Under the pieces are notes generated by a model. It was not told where the DNA came from and ran no database searches. It saw only the letters and a program-made list of their open reading frames with translations. From Thermohalobaculum sp039026375 (lineage in GTDB: Bacteria; Pseudomonadota; Alphaproteobacteria; Rhodobacterales; Rhodobacteraceae), in NCBI GenBank assembly GCA_039026375.1, contig JBCCML010000020.1, positions 11,145-75,144 of the forward strand: a stretch of DNA of 64,000 bases, in the 5' to 3' direction. Made by a program: the position numbers and the translations under genes. Positions within the stretch are counted from its first letter, which is position 1. Every line of letters starts with the position of its first letter. Positions 53,635 to 61,704 of the stretch are shown here, piece after piece.

Positions 53635-54081
53635 TCAACTCTGTCGCCACGGTAAACCAACGTACTTCCACCCGTTCACACGCCCCCGATGCCCTCCGGC
53701 ATCAAGGTCCCCTTCGAACCCTTCGGCCACGTTCGTACAGTGCACACCTTGACCACGCTGATCCGCCTCAGCGGCAATCAACGACGCAGCCGAAAGCGAG
53801 CGCGCACCCGAACGACAGATAAAAAACAACCGACTGGGCAGCCTACCCCCGGCAACTTCGTAAAGCTCGTCCACGAAGTGCGGGTTTCTGCTCATTGTGG
53901 GAAAGGACGCCCATTCAATGCCCCAGAGCGGGCGTCCAATCTCACCGAGGTCCGGCCCACCTGTGAAAGCCCATTCAGCCCGAGTACGCACATCGATCAG
54001 TGCACAATCGGCTGTCTCTGCCAGCACGCGGTAGGTGTCTGCGGGCGCCAGCTGATCAACTATAGATTGCTCAGCGCTCAC
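53635..54081 (-). CDS. Single-domain rhodanese-like protein
   Basis: This 148-residue protein has the rhodanese layout: ALIDVRTRAEWAFTGGP near the start, then FFICRSGARSLSAA with the active-site Cys in CRSGARS. Rhodaneses move sulfane sulfur. The start is GTG 54081 behind GGGGGA. It lies 66 bp upstream of dnaA on the same strand, an unusual but plausible neighbour. Confidence 0.87.
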   Translation of the reverse strand: MSAEQSIVDQLAPADTYRVLAETADCALIDVRTRAEWAFTGGPDLGEIGRPLWGIEWASFPTMSRNPHFVDELYEVAGGRLPSRLFFICRSGARSLSAASLIAAEADQRGQGVHCTNVAEGFEGDLDAGGHRGRVNGWKYVGLPWRQS

Positions 54082-54457
54082 CCCATCCCCCGTTTGTCCC
54101 GTTTATCTGTGACACCCGTGTAGGGTGCATGCGAGATTCGGCACAAGTAATTTCCGACCCGACTTGTCGATTAAATTCTAACGATCAAAGTAGTTGGAAA
54201 TAATCAGAAGCGCGGCCTGAATAACAGCATAAAAAGTAGGCGAGCATTACTACGCCTACCGAACTTGCTGGTAAATTTGAATTTAGGCCGATTCCTGATA
54301 ATGGCATTTTGTGCTAGCGCGAAAATCGCGGCAACAGGCCGAAAACGTGAACATGACAGTTTGTTCACGACTGTGTGTCAGTTGACACGCATGATCAGGC
54401 GCCGCCGGAGACGCCTAACATGTTGAAATGGCAGGGATCGTTGGAAGGGCAGGCCGT
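54082..54457. other. AT-richer gap between rpsT and the rhodanese gene with three dyads
   Basis: No gene seen. It holds GTAGGCG/CGCCTAC with a 10-nt loop (54236-54259), GTGAACA/TGTTCAC (54347-54368) and GTGTCA-GT-TGACAC (54375-54388). It is the most AT-rich stretch near dnaA and a candidate for the dnaA promoter or for an origin element, but I found no clear TTATNCACA DnaA box. Confidence 0.45.
54347..54388. promoter_or_regulatory. Two adjacent inverted repeats, possible regulator sites
   Basis: GTGAACA (54347-54353) pairs with TGTTCAC (54362-54368), and GTGTCA (54375-54380) pairs with TGACAC (54383-54388). Two perfect dyads within 42 bp in an otherwise plain sequence suggest protein-binding sites. 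The protein is unknown. Confidence 0.4.
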
Positions 54458-54721
54458 TCAGGCCATCGCCTTGATGCGCGCGTTCAAACGCGAGACTTTC
54501 CGCGATGCGGTATTCTTATGGGCGATGCCCTTGGTGACAGAGCGCATGATCTCTGGCTGAGCCGCCTTCAACGCATCGCGTGCCGCTGACTGATCGCCGA
54601 CCTTGATCGCATCTTCAACCTTCCGGATGAACGTACGAACACGCGAGCGACGCGACTTGTTCACGGCGGTACGACGCTCGATCTGGCGAATACGCTTTTT
54701 GGCCTGTGGCGAGTTTGCCAT
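54458..54721 (-). CDS. rpsT: 30S ribosomal protein S20
   Basis: This 87-residue, highly basic protein binds 16S rRNA early in small-subunit assembly. It starts MANSPQAKKRIRQIERR, the typical family start, and ends in NARIKAMA. ATG 54721 is chosen because the 21 residues upstream in frame are not family-like. It follows the enoyl-CoA hydratase gene by 71 bp, a neighbourhood common in Rhodobacterales. Confidence 0.96.
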   Translation of the reverse strand: MANSPQAKKRIRQIERRTAVNKSRRSRVRTFIRKVEDAIKVGDQSAARDALKAAQPEIMRSVTKGIAHKNTASRKVSRLNARIKAMA

Positions 54722-54792
54722 GTCACATCCCGGCAATTGTCTGCGAAGAAACTCGCAGATAGCGGATTCGATGCCGCGCGTCAACGCCCTGG

Positions 54793-55569
54793 CTAGCGGC
54801 CTGTAAACTGCGGCGCGCGCTTGTCTATGAAGGCCTGCATGCCCTCCGCCCGGTCTTCGGTCGCGAACAGACTGTGAAAGACCCGCCGCTCGTAGAGCAG
54901 CCCTTCGGCCAGCGTCGTCTCGTAAGAGCGGTTCACTGCTTCCTTGATGGCCATCACAGCCAGGGGCGCCTTATCCGCAATCTTCTCGGCGGTGGCGATT
55001 GCCTCGGATAACAGATCCTCGGCGGGGATCACACGGCTGACAAGACCGGCGCGCTCGGCCTCCTCGGCATCCATGAAGCGCCCGGTCAGGTTCATCTCCA
55101 TCGATTTGGACTTGCCAACGAAACGGGTCAGACGCTGGGTGCCCCCGATACCGGCCATGACGCCCAGGTTCACCTCGGGCTGGCCGAACTTTGCTGTATC
55201 AGCCGCCAGGATAAAGTCGCACATCATGGCCAGTTCACAGCCACCCCCCAGCGCATAGCCCGCTACCGCCGCGATGATGGGTTTGCGGACGCGCAGGACG
55301 GCCTGCGTCTCCGGGGTGAAGAGGTCGGCCTTGACCACGTCAACATAGCTCATGGCTTGCATTTGCTTAATGTCGGCACCGGCGGCGAAGGCTTTCTCGG
55401 ACCCCGTCAGGACGATGGCGCCGACACGGTCGTCGGCGTCCATGGCGGCGAGGGCATCCCCTAACTCGCCCATCAATGTCAGGTTGAGGGCGTTCAGCGC
55501 CTCGGGCCGGTGCAGGGTGACCACGCCCACATGGTCCCGGGTCTCTGTCTTGATGCAGGTATAACTCAT
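54793..55569 (-). CDS. Enoyl-CoA hydratase
   Basis: This 258-residue crotonase-family enzyme adds water to trans-2-enoyl-CoA in fatty acid oxidation. Oxyanion-hole elements AFAAGADIKQM and ALGGGCELAM, and the acidic catalytic segment FGQPEVNLGVMAGIGGTQRL, are present. ATG 55569 has GAGGGA at 4 nt. The frame continues 89 codons upstream without family sequence. Confidence 0.94.
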   Translation of the reverse strand: MSYTCIKTETRDHVGVVTLHRPEALNALNLTLMGELGDALAAMDADDRVGAIVLTGSEKAFAAGADIKQMQAMSYVDVVKADLFTPETQAVLRVRKPIIAAVAGYALGGGCELAMMCDFILAADTAKFGQPEVNLGVMAGIGGTQRLTRFVGKSKSMEMNLTGRFMDAEEAERAGLVSRVIPAEDLLSEAIATAEKIADKAPLAVMAIKEAVNRSYETTLAEGLLYERRVFHSLFATEDRAEGMQAFIDKRAPQFTGR

Positions 55570-55648
55570 CGAGTCCCTCGTTCTGATTCTGCTGCGCAGT
55601 CTAGCCCAGCGCCGGCTGCCGTCCATACTGGCTGAGACGATGCCATGC

Positions 55649-56515
55649 CTATCGCTGACACTTGGAGCAGTAGAAGGTCGACCGGCCAGACTGCACAATC
55701 TTGAGGACCTTGCCGTTGCAGCTGTCCAGGACACATGGCTCGCCGTCGCGCCCATATGTCCGAAAGGCGTGTTGGAAGTACCCAAGCTCCCCATCCGCCT
55801 GACGGTAATCGCGGAGAGACGAACCACCCGCTGCAATCGCTTCTGTCAGTGTGGCGACGATCTCGGCTGCCAACGCGTGCACCCGAGGCGCGGAGATCGA
55901 AGCCGCGATACGCCGCGGATGAATGCCCGCGCGAAACAAGGCCTCGCAGACATAGATGTTGCCCAACCCTGCAACAGTTCGCTGATCGAGGAGGACGGCC
56001 TTCACGGGCGATTGACGCCCGCTGAAAGCCGACTCGAGCGCCGCACCGTTGAAGCTGTTTCCTAGGGGTTCCGGTCCTAGTGTCGCCAATTGCGGGTGCT
56101 CGGCCAACGTCGAGGTTCGCCAGAGGTCCATGGCCCCGAAGCGGCGCACGTCGTTGTAAGTGATCGTCGCACCGGCATCTGTCTCGACGATGACATGGTC
56201 ATGCTCTGGGTGGCGGCCAGGATCATGGACGAACTGCCCGGGCTGCTCGCCGCCACCATCATCGCCACTGATCAACATCCGCCCAGTCATGCCGAGGTGG
56301 ATCATCCAAGTCTCGTCGCCGTCGAGGTCCACCAGTATCCACTTGGACCTCCGTCGCAGGCCCAGGATCTGCCTCCCGGTCAGACGCTGGGCCAATCGTT
56401 CCGGCAGCGGCCAGCGCAGATCCGCCCGCCGCTGTTCTGCGCGGACAATCCGGCGCCCGGACAGCACTGGCTCTAATCCGCGGCGGACCGTTTCGACTTC
56501 GGGCAGTTCGGGCAC
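55649..56515 (-). CDS. mutM: Formamidopyrimidine-DNA glycosylase
   Basis: This 288-residue base-excision repair enzyme removes 8-oxoguanine and formamidopyrimidines. GTG 56515 (GGAGG at 4 nt) gives the required start MPELPEVE, in which the processed Pro is the nucleophile. The conserved Lys in RRRSKWILV and the C-terminal zinc finger (CVLDSC ... CSKC, with a four-residue first spacing common in alphaproteobacteria) are present. An upstream ATG would block the needed N-terminal Pro. Confidence 0.97.
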   Translation of the reverse strand: MPELPEVETVRRGLEPVLSGRRIVRAEQRRADLRWPLPERLAQRLTGRQILGLRRRSKWILVDLDGDETWMIHLGMTGRMLISGDDGGGEQPGQFVHDPGRHPEHDHVIVETDAGATITYNDVRRFGAMDLWRTSTLAEHPQLATLGPEPLGNSFNGAALESAFSGRQSPVKAVLLDQRTVAGLGNIYVCEALFRAGIHPRRIAASISAPRVHALAAEIVATLTEAIAAGGSSLRDYRQADGELGYFQHAFRTYGRDGEPCVLDSCNGKVLKIVQSGRSTFYCSKCQR

Positions 56516-56663
56516 GCGACCTCCATCGACCTCAATCACCCGCATGTGACAGGCGATGACGCTTCCGAGAGGGTTCTTTCAAGTCGCTTCTCCCGGCGCA
56601 AGGCCTCCCCATCTTTCCAGCAGACGGAAGAACACGATGTGACCTGACACAAGGATCCAAGAC

Positions 56664-57200
56664 ATGACCGCAACCCTGGAAACCCATCGCCCGGCGCTGC
56701 TGCCCACCTTAGATCTGCACACGCTCGTGACGATCCTATTTGCCGGTGCGGCAGCGACAGTCGCCTTCGATTTCTTCGGACAGGTCATCAGCCCACTGCT
56801 GAAATCCGTGGCCTCGCCTGTACTGGGGGCTAAGCTGGCGCCCGTGGGTCTGGCACAGGGCGTGCTCGCGACACTAACCGAGATCCCAGGCAAGGAACTG
56901 CGCGCACTTGGCCTGCCTTACGGCCTGCACATCCTGACTGGCCTATTGGCTTATCCGCTGGGTTGGCTGATTGCGGCCCGGCCGGTTTGGCGCGCCACAC
57001 TGCCCCGCCTGCACTGGACCATTCCCGCGATCGTCTACGGCATCGCACTCTGGGTCCTGGCGCTTTATGTGATGGCGCACCTTGTGGTCGGCATGCCTGC
57101 CTTCCTGGGCTTCGCGTCTATCACTTGGGTGGCGTTGATCGGACACATCCTGTTCGCCCTGGTCGCAGCCGGCATCATCGAGAGCCGCCTGCCCCACTGA
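56664..57200 (+). CDS. Four-helix membrane protein of unknown family
   Basis: This 178-residue protein has four to five hydrophobic helices (TLVTILFAGAAATVAFDFFGQV near the start, then GLLAYPLGWLIAAR, PAIVYGIALWVLALYVMAHLVV and ALIGHILFALVAAGI; each quoted in part). It resembles DUF2938-type proteins in feel but I am not certain. ATG 56664 has AAGGA at 9 nt. It is divergent from mutM and precedes a structured repeat. Confidence 0.75.
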   Translation: MTATLETHRPALLPTLDLHTLVTILFAGAAATVAFDFFGQVISPLLKSVASPVLGAKLAPVGLAQGVLATLTEIPGKELRALGLPYGLHILTGLLAYPLGWLIAARPVWRATLPRLHWTIPAIVYGIALWVLALYVMAHLVVGMPAFLGFASITWVALIGHILFALVAAGIIESRLPH

Positions 57201-57228
57201 CCCCACCGCTTGGGCGCTGAACCCGCCC

Positions 57229-57304
57229 AGCGCGCCCGTCTCGGGTGGGTGGGTTCGCGCAATGGCAAGGCCGGGCAAGCCGTCGACGGGGAGAGACGGG
57301 CGCG
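57229..57304 (+). repeat. 13-bp inverted repeat with 50-nt loop starting GGGTGGGTGGG
   Basis: Arms GCGCGCCCGTCTC (57229-57241) and GAGACGGGCGCGC (57292-57304) are perfect complements. The 50-nt loop begins GGGTGGGTGGG and contains GTCGAC. Relative to the element at 39402-39475 it is inverted but has the same loop length, the same loop end and related bases around it. It lies 28 bp after a stop codon and about 64 bp before ubiE. Confidence 0.8.
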
Positions 57305-57367
57305 CCCTGCTACTCTGCCGCAGCACCGGCGGTTTCCCTTTCCGCGACCGGCGCTATGCTACGCGAC

Positions 57368-58114
57368 ATGAGCGACGAGCGCACGACCCACTTCGGTTTT
57401 GAAGACATTCCGGAAACCGAGAAGGCCGGCCGGGTGCACGGCGTCTTCTCGTCGGTTGCGGCGTGCTACGACATGATGAACGACCTGATGTCGGGTGGCG
57501 TGCACCGTCTTTGGAAGGCCGCCTTGATCGATTGGTTGGCGCCACGTTCCGGCCAAAGCCTGCTCGACGTGGCAGGTGGCACTGGGGACATCGCCTTCCG
57601 GTTTTTGGATAGGCTTGGCGGAGACGGCACAGCAACTGTCTGCGACATGACCCAGGCCATGCTGGACGAAGGGGCAGCGCGGGCAGAAAAGCGGGGGATC
57701 CACGGGGTCGATTGGGTTTGCGGTGATGCCATGGCACTACCGTTCCCCGACGCCACCTTCGACGCCTTCACCATCGCCTTCGGCATCCGCAATGTCACCC
57801 GGATCGAGGCGGCGCTGTCCGAAGCCTATCGCGTACTGCGTCCCGGTGGCCGTTTTCTCTGCCTGGAGTTCAGTCAGATCCCGCAGCCCGCCCTGCAATG
57901 GGCCTACGATCGGTATTCGTTCAACGTCATCCCGCCGATGGGCCAGGCCGTCACAGGCGACCGCGACAGCTATCAGTATCTGATCGAGTCGATCCGGCGC
58001 TTTCCCGACCAGGAAGCCTTCGCCCAAATGATCACGGACGCGGGCTTTGGCCAAGTCCGTTACCGCAACCTCTCGTTCGGGATTGCGGCGATGCATTCCG
58101 GTTGGCGGCTGTGA
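57368..58114 (+). CDS. ubiE: Ubiquinone/menaquinone biosynthesis C-methyltransferase
   Basis: This 248-residue methyltransferase carries out C-methylation in ubiquinone synthesis. The start MSDERTTHFGFEDIPETEKA, the SAM loop LDVAGGTGDIAFRFL and the family end RYRNLSFGIAAMHSGWRL are diagnostic. ATG 57368 is chosen because the sequence upstream in frame is not family-like. Its TGA overlaps the GTG of ubiB. Confidence 0.96.
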   Translation: MSDERTTHFGFEDIPETEKAGRVHGVFSSVAACYDMMNDLMSGGVHRLWKAALIDWLAPRSGQSLLDVAGGTGDIAFRFLDRLGGDGTATVCDMTQAMLDEGAARAEKRGIHGVDWVCGDAMALPFPDATFDAFTIAFGIRNVTRIEAALSEAYRVLRPGGRFLCLEFSQIPQPALQWAYDRYSFNVIPPMGQAVTGDRDSYQYLIESIRRFPDQEAFAQMITDAGFGQVRYRNLSFGIAAMHSGWRL

Positions 58115-59667
58115 GCAACCTCCTCCGAGCACCCGAGCACCTTTGGACCCTGCTGCGCACCGGCGCCACGTTCGAGCGAACGGGCGCGATGCGCGAAATT
58201 CTGGATGCCTTCGGTGTCCACGGTTGGCCGCGATTTGTCATCCGGGCGGTGGCGCGTCCCTTTGGCTTGGTCGGGCGCCGCGGAGACGACTCGTTGCCCC
58301 CGGTGGCCCGGGCCATCCAGGCCATGGGCCCAGCGTATGTGAAGTTTGGCCAGATCCTGTCGACACGGCGCGACATCGTTGGCGACGAGATTGTGGGCCA
58401 GCTTCGCTACCTGCAGGATCGCCTGCCGCCATTTTCCGTCGAAGCAGCGCGGGCCGAGATTGAAAGCGAGTTCGGCCCCGAGATCTGGGAGAAGATCACC
58501 GACTTTGGCGAGCCGGTAGCGGCCGCCTCGATCGCGCAGGTCCACCAGGCGACCTGGGCACCGACTGGCGAGAAAGTCGCCGTGAAGGTTCTGCGCCCCG
58601 GCGTGCGGGCGCAGTTTTCACGCGATATCGGATCGTTCCACTTCATCGCCCAGACCATCGAGCGCCTTGTGCCGATGACCCGGCGCCTGCGCCCGGGCGC
58701 CGTGGTGCGCCATTTCGAATCGGTGGTGCGCGCGGAACTGGACCTGCGGCTGGAGGCGGCGGCGGCCTCCGAATACGCCGAGAAGACCAAGTCCGACCTG
58801 AGACTGCGCATTCCCTCGGTCCAGTGGGAGGGCACGTCGCGCCGCATCCTGACGCTAGAGTGGCTTGAGGGCACGGCGATGGACCCCGCCGCCCTCAAGG
58901 CCGGGGGCTTCAATCTGCCGGAACTTGCCAGCCATGTGATGCGCACCTTCCTGCGCCATGCGCTGCGCGACGGGTTCTTTCACGCTGACATGCACCAGGG
59001 GAACCTTAGGGTCGCACCGAACGGTGACCTGATCATGCTGGACTTCGGGATCATGGGCCGGTTGGACCCAATCACCCGGCGCCACTATGCCGAGATCCTG
59101 CACGGCTTCCTGACCCGCAACTATCGCCGGGTGGCCGAGGTGCATTTCGAAGCAGGTTACGTGCCCGCCGACCGGGACGTCGAGCAGTTCGCCCAAGCCC
59201 TGCGCGCTATCGGGGAGCCGATTTTCGACCAGGATGCCAGCCGCATCTCCATGGCAAAGGTGCTGGCCTACCTTCTGGAGACAACCGAACGGTTCGGGAT
59301 GGAGACGCGGACCGAACTGATCCTGCTGCAGCGGACAATGGTGGTGGTCGAGGGCGTCACCCGTACCTTGGATCCGACGGCCAATATTTTCAACGCGGCC
59401 AAACCCATCGTTGAAGAATACATCCGCGATCACCTGGGACCGGCGGCCTTTGCCCGCGACACGCTGGAAACACTGCGCGTACTATCCCGGCTGGGTCCCC
59501 GGATGCCGGGATTGGCCAACGAGCTGTTGATGCTGGCCGAGGAAGCCCGCACCCGCCGGAACCGCCCGCCGCCGGACCCGACGCCAAAACCGCGAGTGCT
59601 GCGATGGTTGCTGGTGGGCGCTTTGCTGGGGGTCAGTACTGCCCTGCTGGTTGATGCGCTGATCTGA
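58111..59667 (+). CDS. ubiB: UbiB-family protein kinase-like ubiquinone factor
   Basis: This 518-residue member of the ABC1/ADCK atypical kinase family supports ubiquinone synthesis. It shows the KxGQ motif (YVKFGQILSTRRD), the Ala-rich loop VAAASIAQVH, ExD (ELDLRLEA) and HADMHQGN. Two C-terminal helices (WLLVGALLGVSTALLV) anchor it to the membrane. GTG 58111 overlaps the ubiE stop, so translation is coupled; the much longer frame upstream is ubiE in another frame. Confidence 0.95.
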   Translation: MSNLLRAPEHLWTLLRTGATFERTGAMREILDAFGVHGWPRFVIRAVARPFGLVGRRGDDSLPPVARAIQAMGPAYVKFGQILSTRRDIVGDEIVGQLRYLQDRLPPFSVEAARAEIESEFGPEIWEKITDFGEPVAAASIAQVHQATWAPTGEKVAVKVLRPGVRAQFSRDIGSFHFIAQTIERLVPMTRRLRPGAVVRHFESVVRAELDLRLEAAAASEYAEKTKSDLRLRIPSVQWEGTSRRILTLEWLEGTAMDPAALKAGGFNLPELASHVMRTFLRHALRDGFFHADMHQGNLRVAPNGDLIMLDFGIMGRLDPITRRHYAEILHGFLTRNYRRVAEVHFEAGYVPADRDVEQFAQALRAIGEPIFDQDASRISMAKVLAYLLETTERFGMETRTELILLQRTMVVVEGVTRTLDPTANIFNAAKPIVEEYIRDHLGPAAFARDTLETLRVLSRLGPRMPGLANELLMLAEEARTRRNRPPPDPTPKPRVLRWLLVGALLGVSTALLVDALI

Positions 59668-59741
59668 CGGCGGATCTGCAGGGATCGAAGACAGGGCCGG
59701 AGCGAACGCCGATGCCCCGTCTCCGATAGCCGACACCGGTG

Positions 59742-60440
59742 TCAGGCGCGGGCGGCCTGGCGTATTGCGCCGATCGGCATCTGACCCTTGGGCAGTTTTA
59801 CATCGACACCCGGCGCATCCTTGACCGGCGCAGGCTTGCGGTAGATCTGTAGATCGTACTGGCCCTTGTCGATCTTGGCGCGCTTGGCCAAGCGATCGCA
59901 CAGTTCTTCGTTCACTTCCCAAAGGCAGGCGACCAGGTGGCCGTCTTTTTCATCTTTGCGCTCGCCAATGATCTCGGCCGGCCAACCGCAAGCGGCAAAG
60001 ACGCGGGTCATGTGCGCGCCCGTAATGCCCACGTAAAACTCCAGACCGGCGCGCAGACCCAGTTGGCAGCCGGCCCACATCAGGGCGGCGGCGTTTTTCA
60101 CACTGTCCCGGCCACGGTCGGCGACAAAGAAGCGCGTGCACTCCCAAATCAAGGGGCTCTCAATCTCGACACCATCGGTCATGTCCGAGAAATGGTCGGC
60201 AATCATCGTCGGGCCGGTTGTCGGCATCAGACGGGTCGAGCCGACATGGCGGCCTTCCTGGTCGCGCAGGATCAGATACAGCGGATTCATCAGATCGTAT
60301 TGGTCAATCTCGCGACCCATCTGGTCGATATCGAGTTCCCACCCGTAATCTTCGGCAAACTGGGTGCGCCGGTGGCGGAACATCTGATTGGCAAGCCCGG
60401 GGAAGTCAAACAGGTCGTCGCCGTAGACTAGGGTAAACAT
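59742..60440 (-). CDS. Acyl-homoserine-lactone synthase (LuxI family)
   Basis: This 232-residue enzyme makes an acyl-homoserine lactone from SAM and an acyl carrier. Family residues are visible: MFRHRRTQFAEDYGW (Arg, Phe, Trp), ELDIDQ acidic residues, STRLMPTTGPTM and ECTRFFV. ATG 60440 uses GGAGC at 9 nt; an ATG 15 bases upstream overlaps that ribosome site and is not used. The chain-length specificity cannot be read from the sequence. The luxR-type gene lies 74 bp upstream on the same strand. Confidence 0.93.
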   Translation of the reverse strand: MFTLVYGDDLFDFPGLANQMFRHRRTQFAEDYGWELDIDQMGREIDQYDLMNPLYLILRDQEGRHVGSTRLMPTTGPTMIADHFSDMTDGVEIESPLIWECTRFFVADRGRDSVKNAAALMWAGCQLGLRAGLEFYVGITGAHMTRVFAACGWPAEIIGERKDEKDGHLVACLWEVNEELCDRLAKRAKIDKGQYDLQIYRKPAPVKDAPGVDVKLPKGQMPIGAIRQAARA

Positions 60441-60449
60441 GATCGTTCG

Positions 60450-60469
60450 CTCCATCGTATGTGATGGAG
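60450..60469 (-). promoter_or_regulatory. 20-bp dyad over the luxI ribosome-binding site
   Basis: CTCCATC (60450-60456) and GATGGAG (60463-60469) are perfect 7-bp complements separated by 6 bp. On the luxI strand the GGAG of the ribosome site lies in one arm, so a messenger hairpin could cover it. The 20-bp length also equals a typical lux box, although the bases differ from the classical one. Confidence 0.55.
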
Positions 60470-60514
60470 ACGCTGTTTATGGTCTGATAGTTAAAATTTA
60501 GTTCAAATCGGGTT

Positions 60515-61297
60515 CTAGGTCGGTGGTATGAGTCCTCGATGAGCCGCCAGCGCGACGGCATGCGGTATGTTCAGGGCGCCCAGCTTGTGCCGCGCGCTAT
60601 CGATATAGACCCGGAAAGTGTTCTCCGAGATCCCAAGTCTCTCAGCAGCCTTGCCGCGGCTCAGCCCGTCGGCGATCAGGCGCACGGCGTCCTTCTCCCG
60701 GTTCGACAGGGGCCTGGTCGGGTGGGCGTGTTCCAGGCCCGCGACCTTCAGCACCTGCTGATGGGTGAAGTGCGCCAACAGCATCATGTCAGTGCGGTTC
60801 TCCTTGAGGTAGGCCGCCCACGTATCGGCCGAGCATGTCTTGTTGATGTTGAAGATGGCGAACTGGCCACCGGGCCCCCGTACCGGGACCGAGTATCCCT
60901 GGTTGCCCAGGCCGAAATCCACTGCTTCGTCAAAGAACTGGCGGTCGCCTTCCCAGTCGACCATTGACCAATCCACAGGATCAAAGCGTTGAGACGCTTC
61001 CAGAAGGACCGGATCGCTCTGCGCGAAGTTGGCCTCCATATACCGCGACATCCAGTCGGCCGAGTAGGACATGGCCGCGACCATGCGCCCAGCATGGCGC
61101 AGTTGTCCGCCCACCTTCGGCAATGACCCGATGAAGTAGTCGTCGCGCGATCGGGCATCCAGACCCAGCGACTGCGCATAGTAACAAACGTGGTCAACGT
61201 CGTAGACGTCCCGGATGATCTCAATGATATCGCCGAAGGCCGCCAGGTTCGGCAGCTCTTCCATCCGTTCGAGGATCCTGTTCAGTCGCTCTGACAT
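60515..61297 (-). CDS. LuxR-family quorum-sensing regulator
   Basis: This 260-residue regulator has an N-terminal autoinducer-binding domain (YSADWMSRYMEANFAQSDPVL with conserved Trp, Tyr, Asp, Pro) and a C-terminal helix-turn-helix (LSNREKDAVRLIADGLSRGKAAERLGISENTFRVY, quoted here only by LSNREKDAVRLIADGLSRG). ATG 61297 is preceded by AAGG; an ATG at 61330 (MSERCRIS) is a possible start too. It likely controls luxI immediately downstream. Confidence 0.92.
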   Translation of the reverse strand: MSERLNRILERMEELPNLAAFGDIIEIIRDVYDVDHVCYYAQSLGLDARSRDDYFIGSLPKVGGQLRHAGRMVAAMSYSADWMSRYMEANFAQSDPVLLEASQRFDPVDWSMVDWEGDRQFFDEAVDFGLGNQGYSVPVRGPGGQFAIFNINKTCSADTWAAYLKENRTDMMLLAHFTHQQVLKVAGLEHAHPTRPLSNREKDAVRLIADGLSRGKAAERLGISENTFRVYIDSARHKLGALNIPHAVALAAHRGLIPPT

Positions 61298-61448
61298 CCA
61301 CCTTGCCGAGATCCGACATCTCTCGCTCATGACCTTCGTTCGCCGCGACGAGGATGGCAATATCCATTTCCTCCGCTAATGCTACCATACCACTCTTCGC
61401 GGCCATATCGCGGATTGAAACGAGCACTGTTACAAACCAGTCGTGCAT
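61221..61448 (-). CDS. Small protein upstream of luxR, overlapping its start
   Basis: ATG 61448 has GGGAG at 8 nt and opens a 75-residue frame. The first 48 residues (MHDWFVTVLVSIRDMAAKSG, then LAEEMDIAILVAANEGHERE) look like a helical protein and resemble small proteins often found before roseobacter luxR genes; the last 25 run into luxR in a different frame and look like readthrough. The overlap with luxR (77 bp) is unusual. The true stop may have been lost by a frame change. Confidence 0.5.
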   Translation of the reverse strand: MHDWFVTVLVSIRDMAAKSGMVALAEEMDIAILVAANEGHEREMSDLGKVDVRATEQDPRTDGRAAEPGGLRRYH

Positions 61449-61704
61449 GGGTGTTCTCCCGCAGAGATAGTTAATGGAACGTTACTGATCACGGGATAAA
61501 CAGTCTCAAATTTTAGGCCTTTTCGAAATTCGCTAATCCTGTCTCCCCAGAAACTGCGAGGGAAACGGCATTTGAGGGCGTTACAGCGCCCAAATCCAAC
61601 TTGCATGCGGGTCACCTTGTGAACTACACGACCCTTGCGGGAAATATTTCAATCCCCATTTCTGGTCGCAAAAGGCCAAAGCAGACAAGGCCAAGGAAAA
61701 CGAC

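Noticed and set aside
54082..54457. A firm oriC call from DnaA boxes
   Set aside because: I found no clear TTATNCACA match on either strand, so only a tentative regulatory note is given.
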